A DNA stretch of 64,000 nt from Chitinophaga sp. CF118 (GCF_900112615.1 NZ_FOMK01000001.1:434001-498000); one strand, 5' to 3'; positions 35,730 through 46,155 are shown, counted from the first letter of the stretch. The notes: a model not told the origin generated them from the letters alone. Translations and numbers: made by a program.

Positions 35730-36686
35730 TCATAACTTGTCAGCCTTCACACCTTCTTTCGTGATCTTCACCGGTATAATCAACCCATGATCATCAAAGT
35801 GCATTTCATCAATACATACCACCCTGTTATTAGCCGCGGTTTCCGTTAAAGGACGTCTGTGGTATACAATATACCAGCGGTCAGTACCCGGTACATTTAT
35901 AACAGAATGATGTCCGGCACCGGTGGCTACAGCGGTATCCTGCTGCAGGATCTTTCCTATTCTTTTAAAGGGACCAGCAGGGGAATCAGCAATAGCATAC
36001 GCAACAGAATAATCCGGACCACCCCATCCTCCTTCAGACCACATAAAATAATATTTGCCATTCCTGATAAACATGAAAGGCCCCTCTACATAACCAGATG
36101 GAGTGATTTCTTTGAATACAGTATCTACCGCTGTGAAATCAGCAGACAACTTTGCAATATTACAATGCTTCCAGCCACCATAGATAACATAATACTGTCC
36201 ATCCTTATCATGAAATACAAACTGATCTATTGGCTGTGCCCCATTATGAAATTTATCTATCAGTGGTTTTCCCAGGTAATCTTTGTACGGACCACCCGGA
36301 CTATCGGCTACGGCAACACCAATACCGCCCTTTTCATTATTGTTCTGGATATCATTCGCTGCAAAAAAGAAGTAATATTTACCTTCCTTCTCCACCATAG
36401 CGGGTGCCCACATAGCCCTGTTTGCCCATTTTACTGAGGAAGTATCCAGGATATGAGCATGTTTGGTCCAGTTCACCAGATCGGAAGATGAAAACGCATC
36501 AAAGAATACCTGTTTTTCGTACTTATCTGAATAGGTGGGATAAATCCAGTATTCCTTATCAAAAACAGCAACTTCAGGATCTGCATACCAGCCCTGAATA
36601 ATAGGGTTACCTGATCTCTTTTTCATTTGTGCATCAGCAGAATGCCATAAAGCGATAAGCAAAATGAAGGTTAACGCCTTTTTCAT
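35730..36686 (-). CDS. glycoside hydrolase family 43 enzyme, secreted
   Basis: A 318-residue protein with a signal peptide (MKKALTFILLIALWHSADAQ) and a five-bladed-propeller GH43 fold. The catalytic carboxylates expected of the family are visible: base Asp in GWYADPEVAV, pKa-modulating Asp in AQPIDQFVF and acid Glu in GYVEGPFMFI. GH43 enzymes release arabinose or xylose (or sometimes galactose) from plant polysaccharides; the exact specificity is not clear. It is divergent from the sigma/FecR/SusC/SusD cluster, with a 131-bp gap, and may serve that transporter. Confidence 0.9.
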   Translation of the reverse strand: MKKALTFILLIALWHSADAQMKKRSGNPIIQGWYADPEVAVFDKEYWIYPTYSDKYEKQVFFDAFSSSDLVNWTKHAHILDTSSVKWANRAMWAPAMVEKEGKYYFFFAANDIQNNNEKGGIGVAVADSPGGPYKDYLGKPLIDKFHNGAQPIDQFVFHDKDGQYYVIYGGWKHCNIAKLSADFTAVDTVFKEITPSGYVEGPFMFIRNGKYYFMWSEGGWGGPDYSVAYAIADSPAGPFKRIGKILQQDTAVATGAGHHSVINVPGTDRWYIVYHRRPLTETAANNRVVCIDEMHFDDHGLIIPVKITKEGVKADKL

Positions 36687-36817
36687 AGTATTTCCTGTTT
36701 AAGCCCACAATATAACAATAGCTATTTTCTTTTCCCAGATACTTCTATTTGTCATTACAGATGCGGGCAGTATTAAAATTGTTCTTAATTTTATTATAGC
36801 ATTCAAAAAAAGGGACT

Positions 36818-37357
36818 TTGCCAGAGGAGAGGGAATTCATGCAGCAAATCGCCAACGGCGATGAATCTGCTTACACACTTGTATTCAATAAATATAGCAA
36901 ACAAGTGTTCGATGTTGCTATGCTTTACATAAAAGACACAATCACTGCACGCGAAATAGTACAGGAAGTCTTTCTTAAAGTATGGCTGAACAGGAAAGCT
37001 ATGTCCGGAATTGAAAACTTCTCTGATTACCTCTTCATCCTTACCAGGAACCACATTTATGATAGCTTTAAAAAGCAGGCAGTACGGAGTAAAGCATATG
37101 ATTACCTGTTCCTGCATCAACCTACCGCTATCAATGATACAGACCACCGCATCCAGGAGCATCAGTATGAAAACCTGCTGGATAAAGCGGTTTCCTCCCT
37201 TCCGCCAGAGCGTAAAAAGGTATATATAGCCCGGAAAGAGGGTTTTAGCAATGAAGAAATCTCCAATCACCTCAACATCTCCATCCATACTGTAAAGAAA
37301 CAGATGCAACTGGCAATGCAGTCAGTACGCGCATTCATAAAGCAACGCCTTTCCTGA
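36818..37357 (+). CDS. ECF-type RNA polymerase sigma factor
   Basis: A 179-residue sigma-70 family protein with region 2 (FDVAMLYIKDTITAREIVQEVFLKVW) and region 4 (ERKKVYIARKEGFSNEEISNHLNISIHTVKKQM). The frame can start at TTG 36818 (PEEREFMQQ) or at ATG 36839; family alignments usually include the acidic residues before the first helix, so the earlier start is kept. It is followed by its FecR anti-sigma and a SusC with an STN domain. That arrangement lets substrate binding at the outer membrane activate transcription of the transporter genes. Confidence 0.9.
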   Translation: MPEEREFMQQIANGDESAYTLVFNKYSKQVFDVAMLYIKDTITAREIVQEVFLKVWLNRKAMSGIENFSDYLFILTRNHIYDSFKKQAVRSKAYDYLFLHQPTAINDTDHRIQEHQYENLLDKAVSSLPPERKKVYIARKEGFSNEEISNHLNISIHTVKKQMQLAMQSVRAFIKQRLS

Positions 37358-37438
37358 ATTTTTTTTTCACCCCAATACTCCTTTTGATTTTACCAATCGT
37401 CTTTACTCCGTATCTACCGCTGCCAAACGTATAGTTTT

Positions 37439-38602
37439 ATGACAATGTCAGAAATTAAGCTATTGCTTGAAAAGTATAAGAATAACGAGATCAGTGAGGA
37501 AGAATGCCTGCGCCTGTTACGGGAAGTAGCAGATAATGAGCATGCTGCAACTATTAAAGCCGATATACTGGAAACACTGCATAATAAGCAGGTGTCCGAT
37601 TCCGGCTGGAAAGAGGAAGACGCGGCCGGTATGCTGGCTTCCATTTTCCAGGCTGCAGAACAGAATCATTCCAAACGCAGAAAAAGGGTATATATCTCCC
37701 TTGCAGCAGCCATGGTGGCCGGAATAATTGCATTAAGCATTTATATTTCTCCGAAAAGGGAACAGGCTTTACCGGTTGCACAACTGCATCCATTAGCTCC
37801 CGGAGCCAGCAAGGCGATGCTCACATTGGGAGACGGTACCACCATTCCGCTGGATAGTGCCAGTACAGGTACATTGGCGAAACAGGGCAGCACACAGATC
37901 GTGAATACCAACGGACGGCTTAACTACAAAGCAGGTGGCAATACTGCTGAAGTGATGTATAATAAGGTAGTTACTCCACTTGGCGGACAGTATCAGCTTA
38001 CACTCGCCGACGGTAGCCGGGTATGGCTCAATGCAGCCAGCAGTATCCGCTTCCCCACGGCCTTTACTGGTAAGGACCGTAAAGTGGAGATTAGTGGTGA
38101 AGTTTATTTCGAAATTGCAAAACAGGTGGATCAACCTTTTAGTGTAAGGGTGAACGATATAGATGTGAATGTGCTGGGAACGAGCTTTAATATTATGGCT
38201 TACAGTGATGAACAGGTTGTTAAAACTACCCTGGTGGAAGGAGCCGTACAGTTAACTCATAATGGCAGCAGCAGCCTCCTTAAACCAGGACTACAGGCCA
38301 GCCTGTCGGCAAAGGATAAGCAATTTGTAATCTCTCCGGCAGATATGGAACAAACACTGGCCTGGAAAGAAGGGAAGTTCCGCTTCAGGAACACCAATAT
38401 CAAAATCATCATGCGACAATTATCGCGCTGGTACGATATGGATGTTACCTACCAGGGAGATGTATCGGATATTCATCTTACAGGGGTCATTTCCAGGCGG
38501 GAGAATGCAGACAAGCTGCTGAAAGCACTGGAAACCACGCAAAAGATCCATTTTGAGGTGAATGGTAATAAGATCACCGTGATGCCTTCAATACCGCATT
38601 AA
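37439..38602 (+). CDS. FecR-family anti-sigma factor
   Basis: A 387-residue inner-membrane protein. The N-terminal ~75 residues are cytoplasmic and bind the sigma factor, followed by a single membrane helix (about 82-100, VYISLAAAMVAGIIALSIYI). A periplasmic FecR domain (LADGSRVWLNAASSIRFP, about 195-215) and a C-terminal secretin-like segment (MRQLSRWYDMDVTYQGDV) complete it. It should receive a signal from the STN domain of the SusC encoded 173 bp downstream and release the ECF sigma encoded upstream. Confidence 0.93.
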   Translation: MTMSEIKLLLEKYKNNEISEEECLRLLREVADNEHAATIKADILETLHNKQVSDSGWKEEDAAGMLASIFQAAEQNHSKRRKRVYISLAAAMVAGIIALSIYISPKREQALPVAQLHPLAPGASKAMLTLGDGTTIPLDSASTGTLAKQGSTQIVNTNGRLNYKAGGNTAEVMYNKVVTPLGGQYQLTLADGSRVWLNAASSIRFPTAFTGKDRKVEISGEVYFEIAKQVDQPFSVRVNDIDVNVLGTSFNIMAYSDEQVVKTTLVEGAVQLTHNGSSSLLKPGLQASLSAKDKQFVISPADMEQTLAWKEGKFRFRNTNIKIIMRQLSRWYDMDVTYQGDVSDIHLTGVISRRENADKLLKALETTQKIHFEVNGNKITVMPSIPH

Positions 38603-38682
38603 CAGACAGAATTATACAAACTTAAATTTTTCCAGTTATGACCACGTAAAAAAGAATGCAATACCGTCAGCTTTAGGTAGAA

Positions 38683-38712
38683 ACCGGATTCCGACTGCCA
38701 TCGGAACCCGGT
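38683..38712. promoter_or_regulatory. hairpin in the FecR-SusC gap
   Basis: ACCGGATTCCGA / TCGGAACCCGGT (12-bp arms, one mismatch, 6-nt loop) lies 63 bp before the SusC start. There is no U-run after it on the coding strand, so it is more likely a leader structure or operator than a terminator. Confidence 0.5.
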
Positions 38713-38775
38713 ATAAGATGGCTACCAATTTCCTTAACGTTTGAAAATCGATTATTCAGCCAAGAACACAAAAGT

Positions 38776-41700
38776 ATGGAACTACGCGCTACATGCAAAT
38801 CCCCTGAAAGGAGTGGATTTCTGCACAGAAAACTATTGATAGTTATGAAACTAACTGCCCTTTTAACACTGGTTTTCTCATTAAATCTGAGTGCCAGCAC
38901 ATTTTCCCAAACAATCACTATTACAGGCAAAAACATCCCGCTTTACGATGTATTCAATACTATCAGCAAACAAACTGGGTATGAATTCGTATATGATGAA
39001 AAACTCCTGCAGGGAACTGGTACCGTAAGCATTAATGTGAAAGGAGCCAGCTTACCGGAAGTGTTGGACAAATGCCTGCAAAATAAACCGCTCTCCTATT
39101 CAATAGTAGACAAAATAATAGTGATCAGCCCCAAAGCTGCGAAAAAGGAAGTGCCGGTAACGGCTACTCAACCCACAGCTGCCATACAAGGTAAGGTCAC
39201 GGACACAGCCGGCCACCCCCTCGCCAATGTGAGCGTACAGGTAAAAGGTACTACCCGGGGTACGCTGACAGACGATAAAGGTAATTTCACCCTCCAGGCA
39301 GAAAACACCGATATCCTGATTTTCAGTTACCTGGGCTTCGAATCAAAAGAAGTACCCGTTGGCAGTAACTCTACATTATCCGTTGTACTTACAGAATCCA
39401 ACAAACAATTAGGTACAGTAGTGGTAACGGCACTGGGGATCAAAAGATCAGAGAAATCTATTACCTATGCTACCCAGCAGGTGAGCGGTGTGGAACTAAC
39501 CAAAGCAAAAGATCCGAACCTGATCAATACACTGAACGGTAAAGTGGCAGGTATGACTATCTCCTCCAGCTCTTCCGGTGTGGGAGGATCGGCAAAAGTA
39601 ATCCTTCGTGGTAATAAATCCGGATTAGGCAGCAACCAGGCGTTATATGTGATAGACGGGGTTCCAATGAACAATACACTTACCTCCCAGCCTAACAGTG
39701 CTTATGGTGGCAGCGGTGCTTATGATGGTGGAGACCCAATCTCCAACATGAACCCGGAAGATATTGAAAGCATCTCTGTACTAAAAGGGGCCTCTGCGGC
39801 AGCATTATATGGCAGCCAGGGAGCAAATGGAGTAATCCTGATTACCACTAAAAGTGGTAAAGCCGGTCGTACACAGATCAATTTCTCTTCCAGTCTTAAC
39901 CTCTCACAGGTTGCCTACAAACCTTCTTTCCAGAATAGTTATGGACAAACAGGACCAGGTAAAACACAAAGCTGGGGCGCTAAGATCTCAGGTGCAGAGG
40001 ATAACCTGTCTTCTTTCTTCCAAACTGGGCAAACCCTGACCAACTCCATCAGCCTGGCGGGTGGTACAGAGAAAATGCAGACCTATTTCTCTTATGCCAA
40101 TACATCGGCCAAAGGAATTGAACCAAAGAATAAACTGGGAAGGAACAATCTGAGCTTCAAAGAAACCGGGCACTTCCTGAATGATAAATTAACTGCAGAA
40201 GCGGATGTAAACTATGTGACGCAGACCATTGATAACACCCCTCTCACAGGATTGTATTTTAATCCGTTAACAGGGTTGTATCTGTTTCCCCGCGGATCAG
40301 ATCTGCAGCAGTATAAAAATAATTACGAAGTAGCTGATCCTTCCCGTAATTATCTCAAAGTACAGAACTGGCCTTTCAATGAAGATGTACAGCAGAATCC
40401 CTGGTGGATCGTAAACCGTAATCCTAACTCATTAAACAGGAACCGCCTGCTGCTGAATGCGAGCCTGAAATATGAAGTAGCGCCCTGGTTGAACATCCAG
40501 GCAAGGGGAAGCATAGACAGGATCAATGATGTGTTCGAGCAAAAAATATATGCAGGTACTATTGCTACCCTCGCTCCTGCCAATGGAGCATACGTGTATA
40601 GCAATACCACTACCAACCAACAGTATGGTGACCTGCTTGCCAGCTTCAATATTCCGGTAAATACTGATATCAGGATCACCGGTGTATTAGGTGGTAGCAT
40701 CCGGGACGTAAAAACCGGTGGAGAGAAATTCAACTCCGGACAGGATGGTCTTTATTATGCTAACATCTTTACCATTCAGAATTTTAAAAGTATAAACGCT
40801 GCCAATTCAGGAACGTTGCAGGAAAACCACAGCCAGTTCCAGTCAGTTTTTGGTAGTGCAAACATTTCATATAAGGATTGGGCATTCCTGGACCTTACAG
40901 CCCGTAATGACTGGTCTTCCAACCTGGCATATACGCCCAACAAATCATACTTTTATCCATCTGCCGGTCTTAATGTCATCCTGAGCCAGTTAGCCCACCT
41001 GCCCTCAGCTATCAGTTTTGCCAAAATACGTGGTTCTTATGCACAGGTAGGTAATTCACCACTTGCTTATCAAACTCTTCCTGCACAAAATACCATCGGC
41101 GCTGGTGGTGGAGTTATTGGAAATAATGTTGCGCCTTTCACTGACCTCAAACCTGAAAAAACAGTATCCCTGGAATTTGGTACAGAGTGGCATTTTTTCG
41201 ACAACCGCCTGAGTGTGGACGCGACTTACTATAAAACCAATACCAAAAATCAGACGTTACAGATTGCTGCGAGCAATGCATCTTTTTATGACTCTTACTA
41301 CATCAACGCAGGTAATATCCAGAACCAGGGGGTAGAAGCGATCATAAAATATGATGTATTAAAAGATAGTAAACTGAAATGGAATACAGGTATCAACTAT
41401 TCAGTAAATGATAATAAGATCCTGGAACTGGCTCCCGGTATCAACAGTTTTACAATAAGTGGAGCTTCAGGGGCTAACTATGCATCCAAGTTTGCTGTAG
41501 GTGGTTCTTATGGCGACATCTACGGTACTGTACTGCAACATGATGCACAGGGCCGCGTGAAGATAGATGCAAACGGAAACCCGATCAAACAGGGCGGCGA
41601 TCTCGTTTATCTCGGTAATGCCAATACGAAATGGCAACTGGGATGGAACAATAATTTCTCTTATAAAGACTTCACTTTATCACTCCTGGTAGATGGAAAA

Positions 41701-42138
41701 TTTGGCGGTAAAGTAATGTCAGTTACTCAATCGATGATGGACCAGTACGGCGTTTCTGAAGTAACAGGCGATGCCCGTAATGCAGGTGGTGTAAAAGTAA
41801 ATGGTGTAGACCCTTCAGGCAATGCTGTAACAACTGTAGATGCGCAAAAATGGTACAGCACCATTGGCGGACGTGAAGCTGCTTCAAGTGAATATATGTA
41901 TAGTGCCACCACCGTACGTTTGCGTGAAGTTGCCCTTGGTTATACCATCCCGGTAAAAAATACTTTCGTGAAAGCATTAAAGCTTTCCCTTGCAGGACGT
42001 AACCTGCTTTACTTCTCAAAGAAAGCACCATTCGATCCGGAACTCACCATGTCTACAGCTAACGGTCTTTCCGGTGTAGACATCTTTATGCCACCGGCTA
42101 CACGCAGTTATGGACTCACGTTGAATGCTACTTTCTAA
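38776..42138 (+). CDS. SusC-like TonB-dependent transporter with STN signalling domain
   Basis: A 1120-residue protein. The first 24 residues precede the hydrophobic signal (VMKLTALLTLVFSLNLSAS). An STN/secretin domain follows (residues ~50-120, FNTISKQTGYEFVYDEKLL), then a CarboxypepD_reg-like domain (~135-215), a plug (VILRGNKSGLGSNQALYVIDG; NGVILITTKSGKAG) and a barrel ending in SYGLTLNATF. The STN domain couples uptake to the upstream FecR/sigma pair. The susD partner starts 18 bp downstream. The imported substrate is unknown; GH43 next door hints at arabinose- or xylose-containing glycans. Confidence 0.94.
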   Translation: MELRATCKSPERSGFLHRKLLIVMKLTALLTLVFSLNLSASTFSQTITITGKNIPLYDVFNTISKQTGYEFVYDEKLLQGTGTVSINVKGASLPEVLDKCLQNKPLSYSIVDKIIVISPKAAKKEVPVTATQPTAAIQGKVTDTAGHPLANVSVQVKGTTRGTLTDDKGNFTLQAENTDILIFSYLGFESKEVPVGSNSTLSVVLTESNKQLGTVVVTALGIKRSEKSITYATQQVSGVELTKAKDPNLINTLNGKVAGMTISSSSSGVGGSAKVILRGNKSGLGSNQALYVIDGVPMNNTLTSQPNSAYGGSGAYDGGDPISNMNPEDIESISVLKGASAAALYGSQGANGVILITTKSGKAGRTQINFSSSLNLSQVAYKPSFQNSYGQTGPGKTQSWGAKISGAEDNLSSFFQTGQTLTNSISLAGGTEKMQTYFSYANTSAKGIEPKNKLGRNNLSFKETGHFLNDKLTAEADVNYVTQTIDNTPLTGLYFNPLTGLYLFPRGSDLQQYKNNYEVADPSRNYLKVQNWPFNEDVQQNPWWIVNRNPNSLNRNRLLLNASLKYEVAPWLNIQARGSIDRINDVFEQKIYAGTIATLAPANGAYVYSNTTTNQQYGDLLASFNIPVNTDIRITGVLGGSIRDVKTGGEKFNSGQDGLYYANIFTIQNFKSINAANSGTLQENHSQFQSVFGSANISYKDWAFLDLTARNDWSSNLAYTPNKSYFYPSAGLNVILSQLAHLPSAISFAKIRGSYAQVGNSPLAYQTLPAQNTIGAGGGVIGNNVAPFTDLKPEKTVSLEFGTEWHFFDNRLSVDATYYKTNTKNQTLQIAASNASFYDSYYINAGNIQNQGVEAIIKYDVLKDSKLKWNTGINYSVNDNKILELAPGINSFTISGASGANYASKFAVGGSYGDIYGTVLQHDAQGRVKIDANGNPIKQGGDLVYLGNANTKWQLGWNNNFSYKDFTLSLLVDGKFGGKVMSVTQSMMDQYGVSEVTGDARNAGGVKVNGVDPSGNAVTTVDAQKWYSTIGGREAASSEYMYSATTVRLREVALGYTIPVKNTFVKALKLSLAGRNLLYFSKKAPFDPELTMSTANGLSGVDIFMPPATRSYGLTLNATF

Positions 42139-42156
42139 AATGTTAAATCGAGAAAA

Positions 42157-43782
42157 ATGAAACGCTACTATATAAATCTATTTGCTTTAGGGTTGGTACT
42201 GCTAATTGGAGCCAGTGCCTGTACCAAGAATTTTGAACTATATAATACAGATAATACCGGACTCTCTAATGGCCAACTGGGAGCGGACTTTAACGACCTG
42301 GGAGCTTATCTCAAAACCGCAGAAATGTCTATCATCAACTTCTCCGGCGGTGGTGATCCCAATTCTTACCAGCTGCAACAGAATCTGAATGCAGACTGCT
42401 TCTCGGGATATATGATGTCTCCCACGCCTTTCAACGGTGGATTAAACAACCTGAATTATTTCCTGATGAACGGCTGGAATGGCGAACCTTTTAAAGTAGG
42501 TTATCTTAATATCATGTCGCGCATCAGTAAACTGCGTAATAATGGTGTGGATACTACCTTCCCTGCTGTATGGGCTGTAGCTCAAATTGTACGGGTAACA
42601 GGCATGAGCCGTATAACAGATATTTATGGTCCTATTCCTTACAGCAAGGCCGGTAGTTCCAAATCAGATGTAGCGTATGACAGTCAGCAGGAAGTTTATA
42701 ACCGCTTCTTCCTTGAACTTGATTCAGCTACAACAAATCTCCGCACCTATCTCAACGGAGCAGATACCCTTCCTTTCAACTTTGCCAACTTCGACCTTGT
42801 GTACGGTGGTAACTTTACCAAATGGCTGCAGTTTGCAAATTCACTGCGTTTACGTTTAGCCATGCACATTGTTAAAGCAGATCCGGCAACTGCCCAGGCA
42901 CAGGCGGAGAAAGCGCTAAACCCTGCAAACGGTGGTGTGATCACTACCAATGATGGCAGTATGACTGTTAAGATATCCGGTTCAGGCCTTACCAATCCAT
43001 TAGTATTTATAGCACAAAACTGGGCTGACACCAGGATCGGTGCTTCTATCCAGTCTTATATGTCAGGATACAATGACCCACGGATCAGCAGGTATTTTGA
43101 TAAATCTACTGATGCCTCTTTTCCTGCACAATATATAGGAATCCGTATCGGCAGTATTACAGGGTCTAATTCAAAAGATGATTATGTAGGTTACTCTACC
43201 ATAAATTACAAAGACGGAAATCCTGCTTTCACACTCACTACTCCAGTTCAGATCATGACAGCAGCAGAGGTATATTTCTTACAGGCTGAAGTTGCTTTAC
43301 GTGGTTGGGCCAATGCAGGCGGTACAGCACAAAACCTGTATGAGCAAGGTATCAACATCTCTATGAATCAATGGGGTGCTGCTGTTGGAAGTTATGTGAC
43401 CGATGCATCCAGTACTCCGGCGGCTTATACAGATCCTAAAAATGCAGCTAACAATGCACCTGCACCATCTGCTATCACCATTAAATGGGATGATGCATCT
43501 TCTACCGATCAGAAGATGGAGCGTATCATTACGCAGAAATGGATCGCCATGTTCCCTGAAGGACAGGAAGCCTGGACAGAATTCCGCCGTACCGGTTATC
43601 CAAAACTGTTTCCTGTTGTAAACAATAACAGCGGTGGTACAATCAATACTGATATCCAGATCAGACGTTTGCCGTTCCCGCAGAATGAATACAATACCAA
43701 TGCGAATGAAGTAACCAAAGCCATCCAGTTACTGGGAGGCGAAGATAATGGCGGAACACGCCTTTGGTGGGATAAACAATAG
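42157..43782 (+). CDS. SusD/RagB-like nutrient-binding lipoprotein
   Basis: A 541-residue lipoprotein (LIGASAC lipobox) of the SusD-like_2 (PF12771) group. Signs are YGPIPYSKAGSSKSDVAYDSQQ, FLQAEVALRGWANAG and the C-terminal GGTRLWWDKQ. It is the partner of the SusC encoded 18 bp upstream. The same SusD subfamily is encoded near 30 kb, whereas the beta-glucan locus uses a different SusD type. It ends at a strong bidirectional terminator. Confidence 0.93.
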   Translation: MKRYYINLFALGLVLLIGASACTKNFELYNTDNTGLSNGQLGADFNDLGAYLKTAEMSIINFSGGGDPNSYQLQQNLNADCFSGYMMSPTPFNGGLNNLNYFLMNGWNGEPFKVGYLNIMSRISKLRNNGVDTTFPAVWAVAQIVRVTGMSRITDIYGPIPYSKAGSSKSDVAYDSQQEVYNRFFLELDSATTNLRTYLNGADTLPFNFANFDLVYGGNFTKWLQFANSLRLRLAMHIVKADPATAQAQAEKALNPANGGVITTNDGSMTVKISGSGLTNPLVFIAQNWADTRIGASIQSYMSGYNDPRISRYFDKSTDASFPAQYIGIRIGSITGSNSKDDYVGYSTINYKDGNPAFTLTTPVQIMTAAEVYFLQAEVALRGWANAGGTAQNLYEQGINISMNQWGAAVGSYVTDASSTPAAYTDPKNAANNAPAPSAITIKWDDASSTDQKMERIITQKWIAMFPEGQEAWTEFRRTGYPKLFPVVNNNSGGTINTDIQIRRLPFPQNEYNTNANEVTKAIQLLGGEDNGGTRLWWDKQ

Positions 43783-43792
43783 TGTCTTTAAT

Positions 43793-43838
43793 AATAAAAA
43801 TGGGCTGTATCATACTTTTGATACAGCCCATTTTTATT
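43793..43838. terminator. bidirectional rho-independent terminator
   Basis: A 19-bp perfect stem AATAAAAATGGGCTGTATC with its complement and an 8-nt loop lies between the convergent susD and GH30 genes. It has T-runs on both sides. Confidence 0.95.
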
Positions 43839-43857
43839 TGGACTAACTCTCAACAAG

Positions 43858-45291
43858 TTACCAGATATAGGTCCCTACAGCACCATTATTCAGTGTAGTA
43901 GTCACTATTTTCCCATTTGACCAGATGTTAAATGTTTGTGGTGTACTGCCGCTGTTTAATACGATCAGTACTCTTTTTCCATCCAGTGTTTTGAATGCCA
44001 CGTTTTCCAGTTGACTGGTAAACTCTGATCCAATTCTAACAGAACCAGGACGAACGAATTTTGCCGCATGAGCAATGATGTAATAAGAAACATTACGGGA
44101 AACACCGCTACCTATTGTCAATGCTCCCAAACAGGTAGTGCAGCCACCATCAGTATGCGGTTTATATGCTGCATCAGCAGCAAGGTTCCATTCCAGTACG
44201 TTCCTGCTCCAGTTGCGGGTAGCACCTATAATCAATGTACTTACGTGCCATTTAAGATCTGCAGTAAAGTCGCCCGGACCGCCTACCCATTGCTCTGTGA
44301 AATACACATTCTTGTCGGGAAATGCATTGTGAATCTGTGTCAATGCGCCGATATCGCCTCCGTATAAATGGAAAGCGGAACCATCTACAAAAGGTTTGGC
44401 ATCAACATCTCCCAGTACTGTCGCCGGGTAATCAGGGCGGTCTGCGTTATGATCGTAGGCAATAATTTTTGTGTTAATGCCAGCTATTCTAAACGCAGGT
44501 CCGAGGTGATTCTTTATGAAATCGGCCTGTTCAGTCGCCTGCATTACCATGCTGGGATTATTACCACCATGTAATGGTTCATTCTGTGGAGTGATGGCAT
44601 CTATAGTAATGCCTTCTGCTTTCATTGCCTGAATATACTTTACAAAGTATTGCGCATAGGCAGCATAATATTCCGGTTTCAGACTTCCGCCAACAAAGCT
44701 GCCCCCTGTTTTCATCCACAGCGGAGCAGACCAGGGAGAGCCTAAGATCTTAATATTCGGTGCCAGGGCAATAATCTTTTTCAGTACTGGTATCAGGTCT
44801 GTCTTTTCTTTTTCAATACTGAACTGCTGCAGGGTAGTATCTGTTTGCCCGGAAGGCATATCATCATAAGTAAAAGTAGTTGCACTCAGATCGGAAGCCC
44901 CGATACTGATGCGCAGGTAGCTAATGCCAATGAATGTACTGTCTGCCAGGAAGAGTTCTTTAAGTAAAGCATCCTGCGCGGCAGGCCCCAGGGAATTTAT
45001 TAAAGAAGCACTGCCACCAGTGAGTGTATATCCGAAACCATCTATAGACTGATACATTTTTGTTTCATCTATTTTTATGGTAGGATAAATGTTCACAGTG
45101 TCTTTAAAGATCAGGCTGACTGACTGCTTTTTAAATAAGACAGATTTATCGGGATTGGTTAACCAGAACGTCACATCCGAAGCCTTCATTGGTGGGTCTA
45201 CAGGTATGATGGGGTCATTACCACCGCTTTTAGCGCTGCATGCCAGGAACATCAAGGCAAAGCAGGTAGTTAATTTATTGCTTAGTTTCAT
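43858..45291 (-). CDS. glycoside hydrolase family 30 lipoprotein (probable beta-1,6-glucanase or glucosylceramidase type)
   Basis: A 477-residue lipoprotein (lipobox FLACS) with the GH30 fold. It shows SPWSAPLWMKTGGSF, acid/base Glu in ITPQNEPLHGG and nucleophile Glu in NVYFTEQWVGG. GH30 members hydrolyse beta-1,6-glucan, glucosylceramide or xylan; the neighbouring GH16 favours beta-1,6-glucan branches (inference). The start overlaps the GH16 stop by 4 bp, so the two enzymes are translationally coupled. The last gene of the locus. Confidence 0.9.
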   Translation of the reverse strand: MKLSNKLTTCFALMFLACSAKSGGNDPIIPVDPPMKASDVTFWLTNPDKSVLFKKQSVSLIFKDTVNIYPTIKIDETKMYQSIDGFGYTLTGGSASLINSLGPAAQDALLKELFLADSTFIGISYLRISIGASDLSATTFTYDDMPSGQTDTTLQQFSIEKEKTDLIPVLKKIIALAPNIKILGSPWSAPLWMKTGGSFVGGSLKPEYYAAYAQYFVKYIQAMKAEGITIDAITPQNEPLHGGNNPSMVMQATEQADFIKNHLGPAFRIAGINTKIIAYDHNADRPDYPATVLGDVDAKPFVDGSAFHLYGGDIGALTQIHNAFPDKNVYFTEQWVGGPGDFTADLKWHVSTLIIGATRNWSRNVLEWNLAADAAYKPHTDGGCTTCLGALTIGSGVSRNVSYYIIAHAAKFVRPGSVRIGSEFTSQLENVAFKTLDGKRVLIVLNSGSTPQTFNIWSNGKIVTTTLNNGAVGTYIW

Positions 45292-46130
45292 TTGTCAATC
45301 ATTTTATAGACTCTTACATAATCTACCTGCATAGCAGCAGGAAAAATCGTATCATCCACACCGTTAGCACCGCCCCAGTCTCCACCTACAGCCAGGTTCA
45401 ACAAGAGATGGAATCTTTTATCAAAAGGCCATACTGTATATCCTTTCCCTTCGTTTGCAAACTGGAAAATTAGCTGATCGTCTATATACCCGCGCAGGGC
45501 GTAAGGAGTCCAGTCCATCCTGTATACATGGAAGTCAGTAGTGGCGTTCACTATTTTCTTTGTACTTGTTTTCTGCGTATTGATCTTGAAGTAATACGCT
45601 TCAGTATGTGTGCTGATATGGATCACATCCTGATCATATCCCACATGTTCCATAATGTCTACCTCACCAGACTTTGGCCAGTCGCCATACGCCCAGTCTG
45701 TAGGCAGCATCCAGATAGCCGGCCAGGTACCCTTTCCGGCAGGTAATTTTGCTTTTACCTCTATACGGCCGTAGAGAAAATCTCCCTTGTTCGTTGTTAC
45801 TAATCTTGCCGAAGTATAGTTACGTCCTTCTTTTATTTCTTTTTTAGCAGTAATGGTTAACAGTCCATTCGCCACACCTGCATTATCTATGCTATTGGTA
45901 TAATATTCCAGTTCATTATTTCCCCAGCCACTACCACCAATATCATACCCCCATTTTGTACTGTTGGGCAAACCCGTATAGTTAAACTCATCGGCCCATA
46001 CAGGCGTTGTTTCAAAGGTCCATCCTTTATCTACAGGCACCTGTGGTGCTACTGTATCAGTACCGGTAGTGCCTTTGCCTGAACAGGAGATTATGATGTT
46101 CAATCCAAGCAATAAAAAAAATACTCTCAT
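45288..46130 (-). CDS. glycoside hydrolase family 16 beta-glucanase, lipoprotein
   Basis: A 280-residue lipoprotein (IIISCSGKG lipobox). The catalytic motif ExDxxE is present as GEVDIMEHVG. Additional GH16 signatures are the substrate-binding WPAIWMLP and the later LLLNLAVGGDWGG. The closest described activity is laminarinase (endo-beta-1,3-glucanase). It is coupled to the GH30 gene. A hairpin terminator separates it from the binding-protein gene upstream, so enzyme expression may be lower than, or independent of, the susCD genes. Confidence 0.92.
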   Translation of the reverse strand: MRVFFLLLGLNIIISCSGKGTTGTDTVAPQVPVDKGWTFETTPVWADEFNYTGLPNSTKWGYDIGGSGWGNNELEYYTNSIDNAGVANGLLTITAKKEIKEGRNYTSARLVTTNKGDFLYGRIEVKAKLPAGKGTWPAIWMLPTDWAYGDWPKSGEVDIMEHVGYDQDVIHISTHTEAYYFKINTQKTSTKKIVNATTDFHVYRMDWTPYALRGYIDDQLIFQFANEGKGYTVWPFDKRFHLLLNLAVGGDWGGANGVDDTIFPAAMQVDYVRVYKMIDK

Positions 46131-46155
46131 CTTATATCTTTTAGAAGCTAATCTA

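Noticed and set aside
35859..36437. 192-codon plus-strand ORF
   Set aside because: Complementary to the GH43 gene, whose catalytic motifs are intact; a shadow frame.
36803..37309. 168-codon minus-strand ORF
   Set aside because: Antisense to the ECF sigma gene with its conserved regions 2 and 4; no leader or family signature.
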